Part shown: piece by piece, positions 22,560 through 33,429 of the stretch
How the letters are laid out: every line of letters begins with the position of its first letter
Numbering within the stretch: position 1 is the stretch's first letter
Origin: Hirsutella rhossiliensis
Taxonomy: Eukaryota > Ascomycota > Sordariomycetes > Hypocreales > Ophiocordycipitaceae
Length of the DNA: 64,000 nucleotides
Direction: 5' to 3'
NCBI RefSeq assembly: GCF_020360975.1
Contig: NW_025408669.1
Span: 7,812,001-7,876,000, forward strand
The notes under the pieces: model-generated
Database searches by the model: none
What the model was told of the DNA's origin: nothing
The model's input: the letters and a program-made list of their open reading frames with translations, nothing else
Translations under genes and position numbers: made by a program

Positions 22560-24831
22560 GCTTTAAACTTATTAAGGGCTATAGTTCTTATAAACTTATA
22601 TATAGGTTCCTATATAGGGTTAAGATACCCGCGCTACTTAATAAGGACCTCCTAGCGTTTCCCCCTACTAACCTTTTTCTAGCGCGCGGCCTATATCTCT
22701 TTAACCTCGAACTTATCCTCTCCCTTTACCTTAATTATAGGCGGTTAGGCGTCTACTACTTCTTATTTAAGTAGCGGGTTAAAGGAGGCTCTATAAAGGA
22801 GGTCTATATTAATCTTATTATAAACCCCTATTAAGAGACTATTAAGCTCTATAACTTATAAGCTAAGAACCCTCTATACTATAAACTTCGCGTATAGCTA
22901 GTTAAGCTTCTTTTTTAGCTATACCGACCTATAGTTATAGAGGTCTAGCTATACCTTATCTCTTACTATAAACCTATCTACTAGGGCCTTAGTCTTATTA
23001 GCGTATTACTCTTAATCTTACGCCGCGGCGGCTATTACGGATTAGTAATAATCTATAGTCTCCTATAGCTTTTATATAAACGCGGAGGCGCGGCCTTCTA
23101 GTAATAAATTACTATACTACTCCGCTATTACGTTTATAGTAAAGGGAACTAGTAAAGGTAGTTTAAAGCTATACGTTATAAAGAAAGGGGCTATCTTAAT
23201 AAAGGTATATAGTTTACTATTTAATATAAGTTAGGCCGCGGGGAGCTAACGGTCTTAGTCTACTTAGTTACGGGCTATAATAGCCTATAAGTAAGCCTAT
23301 ACCTCTTAGTTAACCTTCTTAGGCTCTTTATTAGTTTATAGGTAATATACCGTACTAAGTAGCTATATAATCTAAAGTAGCTAGTATAAGTACTACTAAA
23401 AGCGGCTAGTTTAATTTAATCCCTTATCGCTTATAATAGAGGCTAGCTAGCTATATAAACGGGCCTAGTACTATAAGAAGCGCTCTATATAGGACTCTAT
23501 ATCTATAGATAGTATCGGCTTTAATACTATAGACTTACTAAGTCGGTCCTTAATTACCTATATATAGCGGTTGCCGCCCTTTATAAGTAGGAGGTCTATT
23601 ATAAAGTCTATCTATATATATATATAGAACTAGTTAGGTACCGGAAGCTACTTAAGTAGCCCTTTAAGCTACGCCCTCTAAATCTTAGTACGGCCGTAGA
23701 TATTATAGTTATAAAGGAAGCGGCGAATATAGTACTATAGGAGGGGCTAGTAGAAATCCCTCGTAAGGCCTACTACTATGCCTTACCTACCTAGGTAGCC
23801 TATAATACTAAAGTTATAGATAAGCTAGACTAGCTTCCCTTAGAGCTCGTTTTATTCGTTTAGCTCCGGCGGTTTATCCTTCTCCCTAGCTTCTATAGTA
23901 TATAGCGCGCCCGGCACCTATAGTCTCCCCCGCTAACGTAGATGCCCCCGTAGGTCGATATAATAGTTAGCTACTTATACCTTTAGCTTTAGCTTTAAAT
24001 CGAGGCGTCGAGCGCCGGACTTAACGGCGCGGCGTACGCTCTTATAGGTATAGTCTAGAAACGATATCTTATCCTATAAGCGCTAGAGGAACTTATCTTA
24101 GAATACCTACGCCGTACGCGCCCCTAGGCCAGTCTATCCCTCCTCGCCGGGCTAAGGCGAAGGTATAAAGGAAAGCTTATCTATTAGCGCCGCGCCTTCC
24201 TTTACTAGGGAAGCTCTTATATAAGTCTATAGCGCTTCTTATAAGATAAGCTATAGATCCCGGGCCTTAATATCTACTCCTATTAGCTAGTCTTAATCCC
24301 TTTAAGAAAGTATATCTAAGACTATAGAGTCCCGCCCTAGCTAGTACTTAATCGAGAAGTTAAAGTATAAGAGATACTCCGCTTAGCGGGCTTACCGTTT
24401 TAAGAGGTACTAGCGGGTTATAAAGTACTTAAGATTCTTATAGTCCGTAAGAACCTTAAAGCTTTTATAACTTTAGAGCTCCGCTTACTATTACTTAAGG
24501 TAGCTAATAATCGCTAGTATCTCCTTATTATAAATAATATAATTCCGCTCTACTAGGGTTAGCTTACGGGAGTAGAACGCTATTAGTTACTTCTACTTAT
24601 TTACCTCCTAAGAGAGCGTTCCTTTAAGTACCTAGCCGCTATAGTCCGCTTCGACTAATATAGACTAGTCGAAGTCCTATTAAAGTAGTACTAGGGCCCG
24701 CGAGAATAGGTCCTTAAGTATATAGAACGCTCCTTCCTATATAGGCCCTTAACGAAAGGCGGTCTATTTCCTAGTAATCTTATTTAAGGGACTTATAATA
24801 TAGGAGAAGCCCTTAATAAACATCCTATAAT
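22560..24831 (-). pseudogene. Gypsy G Pol fragment: RNase H, integrase and chromodomain
   Basis: On the - strand, from 24831: the end of RT and connection (FIKGFSYIISPLNKIT), RNase H with ILVEADYSG (family VETDASG) and LIAFYSRKLTLVERNYIIYN at about 24530-24600, and TDYKNLKYFITR near 24430. Integrase sequence follows through about 24200-23300. The C-terminal chromodomain near 22720-22560 reads EVKEI...KRVEVLIKxRGYLNPIxEPI. Chromodomains of this type direct chromovirus integration to methylated-histone heterochromatin, which fits the dense nest here; that link is inference. RIP stops are everywhere. The fragment joins at 24831 to 31196, across the copia insertion. Confidence 0.82.
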
Positions 24832-25316
24832 TATCGCGAAGCGTGGCCTAATTTCGTAGTTCTCGGAGATATCCCTTAGCACGAGGGACTAAGGAAGCTA
24901 AAAACACCTAGTATAGAAGAAGGAAGAAGGAGCTAAAAAGAGGTATAGAAAGGAGGGTAGGGGTATAAGGGGAAGTAGAAGTAGCGATGGCTTCTTATAG
25001 AGGTAGCGAAAGATAAGACGGATATGCCGGCAACGGCTAGAAAAGAGGGGAAAAACCGGTAAAAAGCTCGGTAGTCGAAAGGATATTAGTAGCTTCTTTA
25101 AGTAGGATCTTCTTTGTTAATTAAGATGCTAAACGGGTATAAAGAGGGGCGTTAGATAGAGAAAAGAAGGATAATTAAGGCAATATAATAATCACTCCCC
25201 TACCGCAATTGCTACTCCCGTAAGAATCAAATCTCTCTGCCCTGCCTATCCGACCCCTTACTTCTAATTTTACCTTTATATATTTTTATATACTTCTCGT
25301 ATCTCTCTTCGCGAGA
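24832..25316 (+). repeat. Copia 5' LTR
   Basis: It is 485 bp and the same length as the right copy. Differences such as GCGTGGCC versus GCGTAGCC and GACTAAGG versus GACCAAGG are RIP-type transitions. ATAAT precedes it. Confidence 0.9.
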
Positions 25317-25449
25317 GTTATAAGCCCGGGAGGAATAGAATTCCTATACCTTCCGGCTACTATAAAAGGCACCTTTCTTATATCCCTCGTAGCTTCCTTT
25401 TACCCCTCTTATTAGAAAAGCCGATTTATACCTAACTTTTCTGCCCCCC

Positions 25450-28400
25450 CCTCTTCCGCAATAATAACGAAAACCGACTCCTCTACCGTCCCTACGGTCC
25501 GTAGGACGATTCTTATAGAGCCCTAAGATTAGGATAAGTAGGTAAAGGAGCTACGGGCTCGTATAGATAGAACTATCTATAATTTGGTCTTCTCTAATAA
25601 GTAGGACCCTCTCGAGCCCCCTCTTTGTCCTAGGGCAACGGACTTAATAGAGGGAGCTTCCCTCTTCTCTAAGCTAACCTCTGTATAATAAAGAGCTTTT
25701 TCTGCTGCCTTAGGCGACTACGAGAGTCACCGAAAGGAATACCTCTACGAAACGAAGCTACTAACGGCTGCTCGTACGGCGATAACGGAATCTATTAGTG
25801 CTATAAAGCTAATCTCTCTTCGAGAGGAAGAGACTCCTAGGCATTAGCTTTTAAAGCTCGAGACCTCGACAGCTCCCTCGAGAGGGTATATAACTAACCG
25901 TATTAGGAAGACCTATACGGTATACCTAGGAGCCTTTTCTGCTAAGAACCTACTAGCTTCTTCGTGGCTAGCTAAGTAGGAAGAAATCCTCGAGGAAGCT
26001 AACTAATACTTCCTTATAGAAGCTCTTTCCGGCTAGTAGCTACGGGATATATCTCTACTAATAAAGCCTATTAGTAACGGTTACTCGACTATCTTTCGAG
26101 AAGCTAGCCGGGAACTAGACGAAGAGGCTGCTAGAGTGCAATAATAAGCAGTCTTATTCCTTCGTAGCTAGCACTCGACCTAGACGGCTCGACCTGCTGC
26201 CCTTACAGCTGCTGCAGCCCCTATTGCTGCGGTTCCCGCTGCTGCTGCTGCGGCTGTTGCCCCTCCGGCTCTACCTCCCTCGAGAGCCTTAACACCGTCT
26301 TTAACGGCTGCCCCGGTCCTAGCCCCGGCTTCGTATCTTACTCCGGGCCCGGCCCCGGCCCCGTCTATTAGACCGGCCCGACTAGTCCCCTAATAGACCT
26401 TTTAGTCCGTTAGTCGAAAAATCAGGGAACTAGTCGAAATCGAACCTCTTCGTTAAAATTAGCAATAAGGGGTAAAAAGGGGAGGTTTTTAAGCAGACCT
26501 TCCGGATTAGGACGAGGATTCCTCGAAGAAACGAAAGACTAGACGAAACGGCTGCCTAGCCTATAAATCCCTAGGCTATCGATTATTATAATGCTAGTAG
26601 GTCTTCGAGGAAAACCGACCTAAAGGATTTAACCCTTTAAAGAGGCTATAAGAAACAATATAATAGTCTCTTAAGGAGGACCCCTCGTTATAGAAGAAAA
26701 TAGACGAGATTCGGGTTACTAAGAAATAGCAACTAACGCCGCTGCCCTTATTCGAGCCGTAAATTTAAGGAAAAATCGTTAGTATAGTAAATCCGGCCTT
26801 CGTCTTCCCTACGGATTAATAAGGCTAAGACTAACCGTTAGAGCCCTCCGATTATCCCCTATAAAAATTAGCTATCCTCGACTCCGGTGCTTCCCTCGAT
26901 ATCTATAATACCCTCTTACGATTCTAGTTCTTTAAGAAGGCATAGAGGGAATATCTTATTGCTAGGGAATCAACCGTACGGATAGAGGGATATAGAAGGG
27001 TAAATTTTACGATAAAATTACCTAATAGGTCTATACGAATTCTTCGACGAAAAAGGGTAGCTTTTTGCCCTCGATTTTTAACGAGCTTAATTTCCTTCCG
27101 CCTTCTTTAAGAGGAAGGAATCTTCTAGGATACGACGTCTAAGCCTACGAGGCTAGTCTAGAAGAATTAGACTATTAGGCTTATCGAGGAGAAATTCGGT
27201 TAATTTATTCTTAAATTCCGACCTATCCTTAGGAAGGAACTACTCGAGAAGTTAGCTTTCCTTGCTAGGAGGAATAGGTCTACTATAAAGGACCCTCTTC
27301 CGGCAGCCTAAGGAGACGGCATTCTTTAGCACGCACGACTTAGTCACCCGGGCCCCCTAGCTTTATATAAGCTAGGCTAACAATAGGGCGTACGAATAAG
27401 GGGCCTAAAGACCGTCGAATGCGAATACTACGGCTAAGGAAAGACTAGGAGACGAATTTCTAGACGAACGCCTTTACGGCCGGACCAGCTATATAAGGAA
27501 ATTTAGGTCGACTAGACTAACGTCTCTAGGGATTAGGAAAGCTTCGTTAGGGTAATGTTTTTTATAGACGCCTTTTTAGGGATAGTTTTCCCCTATTTCT
27601 TATAGACCTACTTAAGTAAGTATAACTAGTCTGCCCTCCGGGACTTCGTTAACTAGATAAAATCCTACTTTAGCTATAAGGTAAAGAAGATACGGTCTAA
27701 CAGAGAGCTATTTACGAAAGATATCTTAAAGTAGCTTCGAAAAAGGGGCATTTTACCCCTCCCGTTAGCACCGAATACCTAAGCCTAGAATAGAGGGGCA
27801 GAAAGATTAGGGGGTGCTATAATAGAAAGGGCCCGTACGATAAGACTTACTATAAAGCTTCTATACGACCTTTAGAGAAGTCGTTAAGACCGCCTATTAC
27901 CTTCGGAACCGGACCCCTAGGGACCCTAAGGACCTTAGGGAACTAAACTAAGGAATAGATTAGAAATCCCCCCTCGAGCTCTTTATAAAGAAGAGGGCCT
28001 CGCTAGCCTACCTTCGTGCCTACGGCTGTAAGGTATACGCAATAACTACCGATGTATAGCTAAAAAGGAAGAAGAAAAGAAAGCTTGATCTAAGAGCCTT
28101 TATTAGTTACCTCGTTAGCTATAATTCTACGAATATCTTCCGGATCTAGATTCCTCTTTTACGGAAGGTTATTTCGACTAGGGATATAATTTTCGACGAA
28201 TCTAGTATCTTCGACGGAAAGAGGGATCAATAGCCCCTCTTACTCTTATAACGTTAGCTAATTTAGAAGATCTAAATCCCCCCTTCCTAATAGTCTTAAG
28301 AAGAGGCCCTAGACAAGGAAACGGAAGAAGAACCCGACGTCGAAGTAGTCGAGGATAACGCCGACTTCGAAGAAGAAAAAGAGGAAGCTGCTAGATTAGA

Positions 28401-30480
28401 TAATCTAGACGAAGAAGGAGACTATAGGAAAGCGGTAGAGCTAGAATACGCCTACCTCCCTACGCCTCCTCTTATAGAATAAGAAGAAGATCTAGAAGCA
28501 GCTTTTTTAGTTAGTCTTCCTATCTCAGCCCCTAAGGGGGTAGGAAAGGCACCTCTCTCGAAGGATTACCTGGCTGCCTTTTTATCCCTACTTTAAGAAG
28601 CAAAGGAAGGTATAGGGCCCGATATAAAAGAAGACTAGTTTCTCCCCTATTTCGATCGTTTTTCCGACTTCTACCTAACGCTAATAGAAGACGGTTCCTA
28701 CGGAGCGTTTATAGCAGGCTAGCTCTTTAAGCCATAGCTATTAGCAAGGAAGGTATATAAAAGAGACCTCTAGGACCTACTAGCAAACTAAAAGCAGCTA
28801 GAAAAACACCCTTTAAGAGACTAGTTTTTCTAGGCCTAGAAAGACCACCTAGCCTTACACAAAGAGATAGGGTCTTTCGAAGAGGTCCTTAAGGAAAAGG
28901 CAAGAGGAAAACAGGTCCTTAGCTATAAGTAGGTCTTTATCTATAAGACTAATAAACACGGCTTCCTTTAGAAGTGCAAAGCCTAGCTAGTTATCTACGG
29001 GAATTAATAGGAAAAAGGGGATCTACCTACTAGGGCAACCACCCTAGCAGGGATGTCTTTTCGGACCCTTATAGCTATAGTAGCAGAATTCGACCTCGAA
29101 CTCGATTAGATAGATATAGTTAACGCCTTTATTAACTGCCTACTTAAGGAAGAAGAAGTTATCTATATACGACTTCCTCCTAGTTTCTAATAACTAGGAA
29201 AGGTTCTATGGCTTAGGAAAGCTCTATACGGACTATAAAGATTACCCCTTCTTTAGCAACAGTATTTAATAGGTTCCCTCGAAGCCCTAGGCTTTAAGAA
29301 AGTCCCTTAGGAACCGTATATAATATAGAAGGGTAAAATCACGGTCTTCTTCTACGTCGACGATATTATCTAGGCCTACCCGAAAGAGGAAGAGGCTACT
29401 GCTAGGGAGGCTATACGAGGCCTATAATAAAGGTATAAGATAACTAGGCTAGGGGAGCTAAAGTGGTTCCTAGGGATACGAATCTTTCGGAATAGGTCCT
29501 AATAGACTATCTAGCTTACCTAAGACGCCTATATCGATAAGGTCGCTTATAAATTCCTCCTTAATTCCCTCGATAAGAAGCTTCCCTCTACGCCTATATT
29601 AAACGAAGAGCTTTTACCTAATCCGTCCTTTTAAGCTAGGGAGCAAGAGAAACACTAATATTAATAGAAGGTAGGCTCCCTGCTTTTTTTAGCTATTTCT
29701 ACTAGACCGGATATCTCTTTTACGGTCTCCCGGCTAGCTAAGCATAACTAGAATCCTAGCCCTAGGCATTAAGAAGCAGCAGACAGAGCTATCCTTTATC
29801 TCTATTTAACGAGATTATATAGTCTACGCCTAGGAGGGCAGGGAAGGAAATCAGCTGCCGAAATCTTCCTTTATTCGAGCGATTCGTCCTTTATAGACAA
29901 TTCCTTAGATAGAAAGAGCTTATAAGGGTATATTATATCCCTTTTTAGAGGAACTATTGCTTAGAGAGCTTTAAAGTAAGCTACCGTTACGACTTCTAGT
30001 ATAGAGGCAGAGCTACTAGCTCTTTTAAAAGCGTTAAAAGAAGCGATTTTCCTTAGCTAGCTACTAATATTATTACGACTATAAATTCCGTCCCTATTAG
30101 CTATAGAATGCGATAACACGCAGACTATATAAATTCTTACGGAGGAAAATAGTAAGCTATCGACCCGGCTACGGTATATTAATATCTACTAGCATTAGTT
30201 ACGCTAAGAGGTCTAAAGGGGACTTATTTCCGTCCGTTAGGTTCTAACGGCATCGATAAAAGCCGACGGTCTTACGAAGCCCCTACTAAAGTAGAAGCTA
30301 GCTGTCTTTTTATAGTAAATTAGGCTAGAAGACGTTCGAGAAAAGCTATCCTTAGAAGCCCGCCTTAAGAGTCTACGAGAGGAGCTAATAGCACGTAGGA
30401 GGAAGGAGACGTCTATGCGAAGAGAGGAATTAAGACTTATCCTAAAGGAGGCCCCTAGCTTAATTAGGACTTATTCTTCT
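25450..30480 (+). pseudogene. Copia Gag-Pol remnant
   Basis: The + strand, read through stops, shows Gag from about 25450 (GSLFSKLTSVQQ-like text and an alanine/proline-rich linker at about 26190-26400). The protease box LDSGASLDI is intact at 26876-26902. An integrase zinc region reads CEYCG near 27420, followed by the catalytic core starting VDxTNVSRD near 27507 and FFIDAFLGIVFPYF near 27555. RT contains TLAGMSFRTLIAIVAEFDLE at about 29040-29100, IDIVNAFINCLL, and the catalytic box FYVDDI intact at about 29350-29367. RNase H near 30090-30300 contains ECDNTQTI, LSTRLRYINIY and ADGLTKPLL. This is the usual copia order, with integrase before RT. Stops come from CAG/CAA/TGG, while the catalytic residues are unusually well preserved. 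Confidence 0.85.
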
Positions 30481-30705
30481 TAAGCCCCCTTTTTAGGGAC
30501 TTATCCTTAGAGAAGCCCCCCTTTCTTATAGGACTTAATTTCCTCCTTAGGCCCCTTTTCCTAAAGTAGGTCTAAAAGAGCCTAAGGCTAAAACCCGGAT
30601 TTCTTAAGTAGGGGATAAGTATAGACTAAAACCTCCTCTATACGCTTACTAGCCCGAAGCCGTATTAGCTATGCCCTTAAGGGGCAGGCCATAGCTAAGG
30701 GGGTA

Positions 30706-31190
30706 TATCGCGAAGCGTAGCCTAATTTCGTAGTTCTCGGAGATATCCCTTAGCATAAAGGACCAAGGAAGCTAAAAATACCTAGTATAGAAGAAGGAAG
30801 AAGGAGCTAAAAAGAGGTATAGAAAGGAGGGTAGGGGTATAAGGGGAAGCAGAAGTAGCGATGGCTTCCTATAGAGGTAGCGAAAGATAAGACGGATATG
30901 CCGGCAACGGCTAGAAAAGAGGGGAAAAACCGGTAAAAAGCTCGGTAGTCGAAAGGATATTAGTAGCTTCTTTAAGTAGGATCTTCTTTGTTAATTAAGA
31001 TGCTAGACGGGTATAAAGAGGGGCGTTAGATAGAGAAAAGAAGGACAATTAAGGCAATATAACAATCACTCCCCTGCCTTAATTGCTGCTCCCGTAAGAA
31101 TCAAATCTCTCTGCCCTGCCTATCCGACCCCTTACTTTTAATTTTACCTTCGTGCATTTTTATATACTTCTCGTATCTCTCTTCGCGAGA
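30706..31190 (+). repeat. Copia 3' LTR
   Basis: It is 485 bp and pairs with 24832-25316. It is followed by the right ATAAT duplication at 31191-31195, after which the G reading frame resumes. Confidence 0.9.
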
Positions 31191-31195
31191 ATAAT

Positions 31196-31610
31196 AGTTC
31201 GCGAACCTAAGGAAGCTTTATACGCCCGTTTATATAGTTAGGGCCGCTTAGTCTTAGATCGCTTAGATCTTTATAGGATCCGCCTATATACTTACGCCTA
31301 CGTAGATAATAAAGCCTAGGTACTTAACCCTCTTAACCCTAAATTTATACTTATCTAAGTTAAGGTAGAGCCTATAAAGTTAGAGGCGCTTTAGAACCCT
31401 TTATACTTTCTATATATAGTCCTTATAAGAGCCGTTTATATAAATAAGGATATTATCTATATATATAAAGGCGAACTTATCGAGGAAGTCCTAAAGTACG
31501 TTATTAATATAATACTAGAAGGTAGCGGGCGCTCTTAAGAGGCTAAAGGGCGTTATAAGCTACTTAAATAAGCTATAGTATATATAAAACGCTATCTTTT
31601 ACTTATTACC
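31196..31610 (-). pseudogene. Gypsy G Pol fragment: central RT with YIDN box
   Basis: On the - strand the fragment reads the RT palm and thumb: YIDN at 31452-31463 (family YIDD, D to N by TpG-to-TpA), then ILIYINGSYK, and the downstream LNLDKYKFRVKRVKYLG-type region near 31310-31350. It is flanked by the copia element on the left and by F on the right. The last five bases, TTACC, are the left target duplication of F. Confidence 0.82.
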
Positions 31611-31799
31611 TGTAACGGGCTGAGCCCGTGAGGGTCTCGGCTCCGCTCTCGACAAGACCCACCGGAGCTCCGCTTATAAGCTCGTGCCATCTTCGAGAGC
31701 TTTCCTTTCTTTTCTTTTCTTCTTCTTTTCTCCTTAGCTTTAGGATACTCGTCGCAGTCGCTCAGCTAGTTGTCAACACACTCAGTTGAGACCGTTACA
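31611..31799 (+). repeat. F 5' LTR
   Basis: It is 189 bp and begins with a small palindrome, ACGGGCTGAGCCCGT. It has a TATA-like CGCTTATAAG at about 31671-31680, then a long pyrimidine tract (31701-31735) leading to AGCTTTAGGATA at 31736. Pyrimidine tract followed by A is the usual context of fungal transcription starts. Confidence 0.95.
31736..31747 (+). promoter_or_regulatory. Predicted RNA 5' end of F, partner of the primer-binding site
   Basis: AGCTTTAGGATA follows the CT-rich tract of the LTR and is the exact reverse complement of 31801-31812. If transcription starts here, the RNA 5' end can fold back as primer. The start site itself is inferred. Confidence 0.55.
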
Positions 31800-31800
31800 T

Positions 31801-31812
31801 TATCCTAAAGCT
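31801..31812 (+). promoter_or_regulatory. Self-priming primer-binding site of F
   Basis: TATCCTAAAGCT starts one base after the 5' LTR and pairs perfectly over 12 bases with AGCTTTAGGATA inside the LTR. No tRNA-type TGG primer site is present. This matches the established self-priming design of Tf1 and related fungal chromoviruses. Confidence 0.75.
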
Positions 31813-32244
31813 CCGCTTTCATCGTTAAAGCCTTTGATCACAATCAATTGGCAGCGCTGTTCAGTTCCCTTTGTGGGTACGCGGAGTGGCAGTAGCTTGG
31901 GCAATCCTGTGTGGAACGCCCGCGACGAAAGTGCGTGTGTGTACGGCGCCAAAGCCAGCTTGGCTCGCGTCGCGTAGCTCTCATCTCCCGAGCAAAGGAC
32001 GTGGAGCGTCAATCTGCTCTCCGTACGGCGTGCGGTTGAGCGAGAAGTACGTGATTGCTGCTTGGCTCCCAGTGTGGACGGCAGCAGCTGGACTAGAAGC
32101 CCTGTGCAGAACGTCCAGCCGTGTAGGAAGGAGCCTTCGAGGCGTTGATAGCGTTCGACCGTTGTCGAGATATCCCTTCCGTATCAGACTTGCTGTGTGA
32201 TCAAGTCGCCCTCAGTCCTGAGAGACGAGGAGAAAATCTTCAGT

Positions 32245-33425
32245 CATGGAGGCAATCGATTCCCAGCAAGGTTCTTTTGAGCCTCAATCGATGATGCAAG
32301 CCCTGGCTGCAGTGATGGACAAACTAGAAAGTGTGTGCAAGCCAAGAGGCCGAACGCGAAGAGATGCGATCGCAGATCCGAATCCTCCAAACAGCCGTCT
32401 CAACTCCGACTCCGGCAAATGAACCAGTCGCTCCTATCGAACCGATGTCCGACAACACGCCTCAATCGATCGAGACATCCGAAAGAATCCCATCAAAGAG
32501 GGTAAAACCAACCTTGCCTGATCCGCCGAAATTCGATGGAACCAGGAAAAACTTCCGTCCCTGGTTCTTAGAGATGAAAGCGAAATTGGCTGTGGACCGA
32601 CAGGCATTCGACAATAAAGAAGCACTCTTCGCCTATGTGTACTCCCGGTTGGCGGGAACAGCCCAGAACATGGCCGCTGCTTATTACGAACAGGGCGGTA
32701 TCGATGGTGCTCGCTCCCCAGATCTGTTTCTCGACTACTTGAACCGTCGGTACGGGGACCCGAACGCAAAGGCACGAGCACTGGATCGACTTCGATCGTT
32801 GAAGCAGAAGCCTGATGAGAGTTTCGCCAGTTTCTTCCCAAAGTTCGAGAAGAGCTTGCCGATAGTGGCGGTGGCGAGTGGGCCGACGTGGTGCAAATCA
32901 ATTACTTGGAAGGAGCAATTAATAATAGGCTCAAGTCGAGTCTCGTCAGTGCCGTCAGTCTCCCGAAGGATTTCAACAGCTACGCCGAGCTACTCTTGAC
33001 GATTGGCTCGCGCCTAGATAGCCTCAATTTCCACCAACGACAACAAGGCCGCGAGCAGAGGTCAAGAAAGGAGTATGGTCGTTTATCCGAACCGCTCGAG
33101 TCCCGACAAAGCCCCGTCACCCGGATCGCCAACCACGTCGTCCCCGTCCGATGATCAGATGGATTGGGAACCCGTGAAAGCAAATCGGTTGATAAACGGC
33201 AGGAGGGCCCCGGAGGAAAAGCAATTTGTTCCGTTGGAGGAGCGCAAATGTTACGAGTGCGGGAAGCTTGGCCATCTTGCGGCCAAGTGTCCCGGGAAGG
33301 AGCGGCGGCAGCAGAGAGTCAAGGTCCGTGTCGAAGAGAAGACAAGAAGCTCGAGCAAAGCACCAAGAGCCCGCGGAGAGTTCTAGCGGGGATACCTCCG
33401 ATGACCATTCGGAAAACGAGTAGCT
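32245..33425 (+). pseudogene. F Gag with CCHC zinc knuckle, frameshifted
   Basis: ATG at 32245 opens MEAIDSQQGSFEPQSMM and a coiled N-terminus. The frame then shifts near 32334 (continuing CASQEAEREEMRSQI), near 32851 and near 33074. The capsid region contains LPDPPKFDGTRKNFRPWFLE at about 32511-32570, followed by the expected helical Gag domain. The nucleocapsid CCHC knuckle CYECGKLGHLAAKC at 33249-33290 is intact with C-X2-C-X4-H-X4-C spacing. Gag packages the RNA and forms the particle. The shift near 32851 is restored by one extra G in a G run (FEKELAD). These may be base-calling errors rather than true breaks. Confidence 0.85.
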
Positions 33426-33429
33426 CCTG

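Larger units (their letters stand above)
24832..31190 (+). mobile_element. Ty1/copia retrotransposon, moderately RIPed, inserted in G
   Basis: It is 6,359 bp with two 485-bp LTRs (24832-25316 and 30706-31190) starting TATCGCGAAG and ending CTTCGCGAGA, flanked by the exact 5-bp duplication ATAAT (24827-24831 and 31191-31195). The + strand codes Gag, protease, integrase, RT and RNase H in copia order. RIP is lighter than in the host element: many GCA and TGC trinucleotides survive, as in the CTGCTGCTGCTGCGG tract near 26230-26250, while CA and TG in other contexts are mostly TA. Confidence 0.92.
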
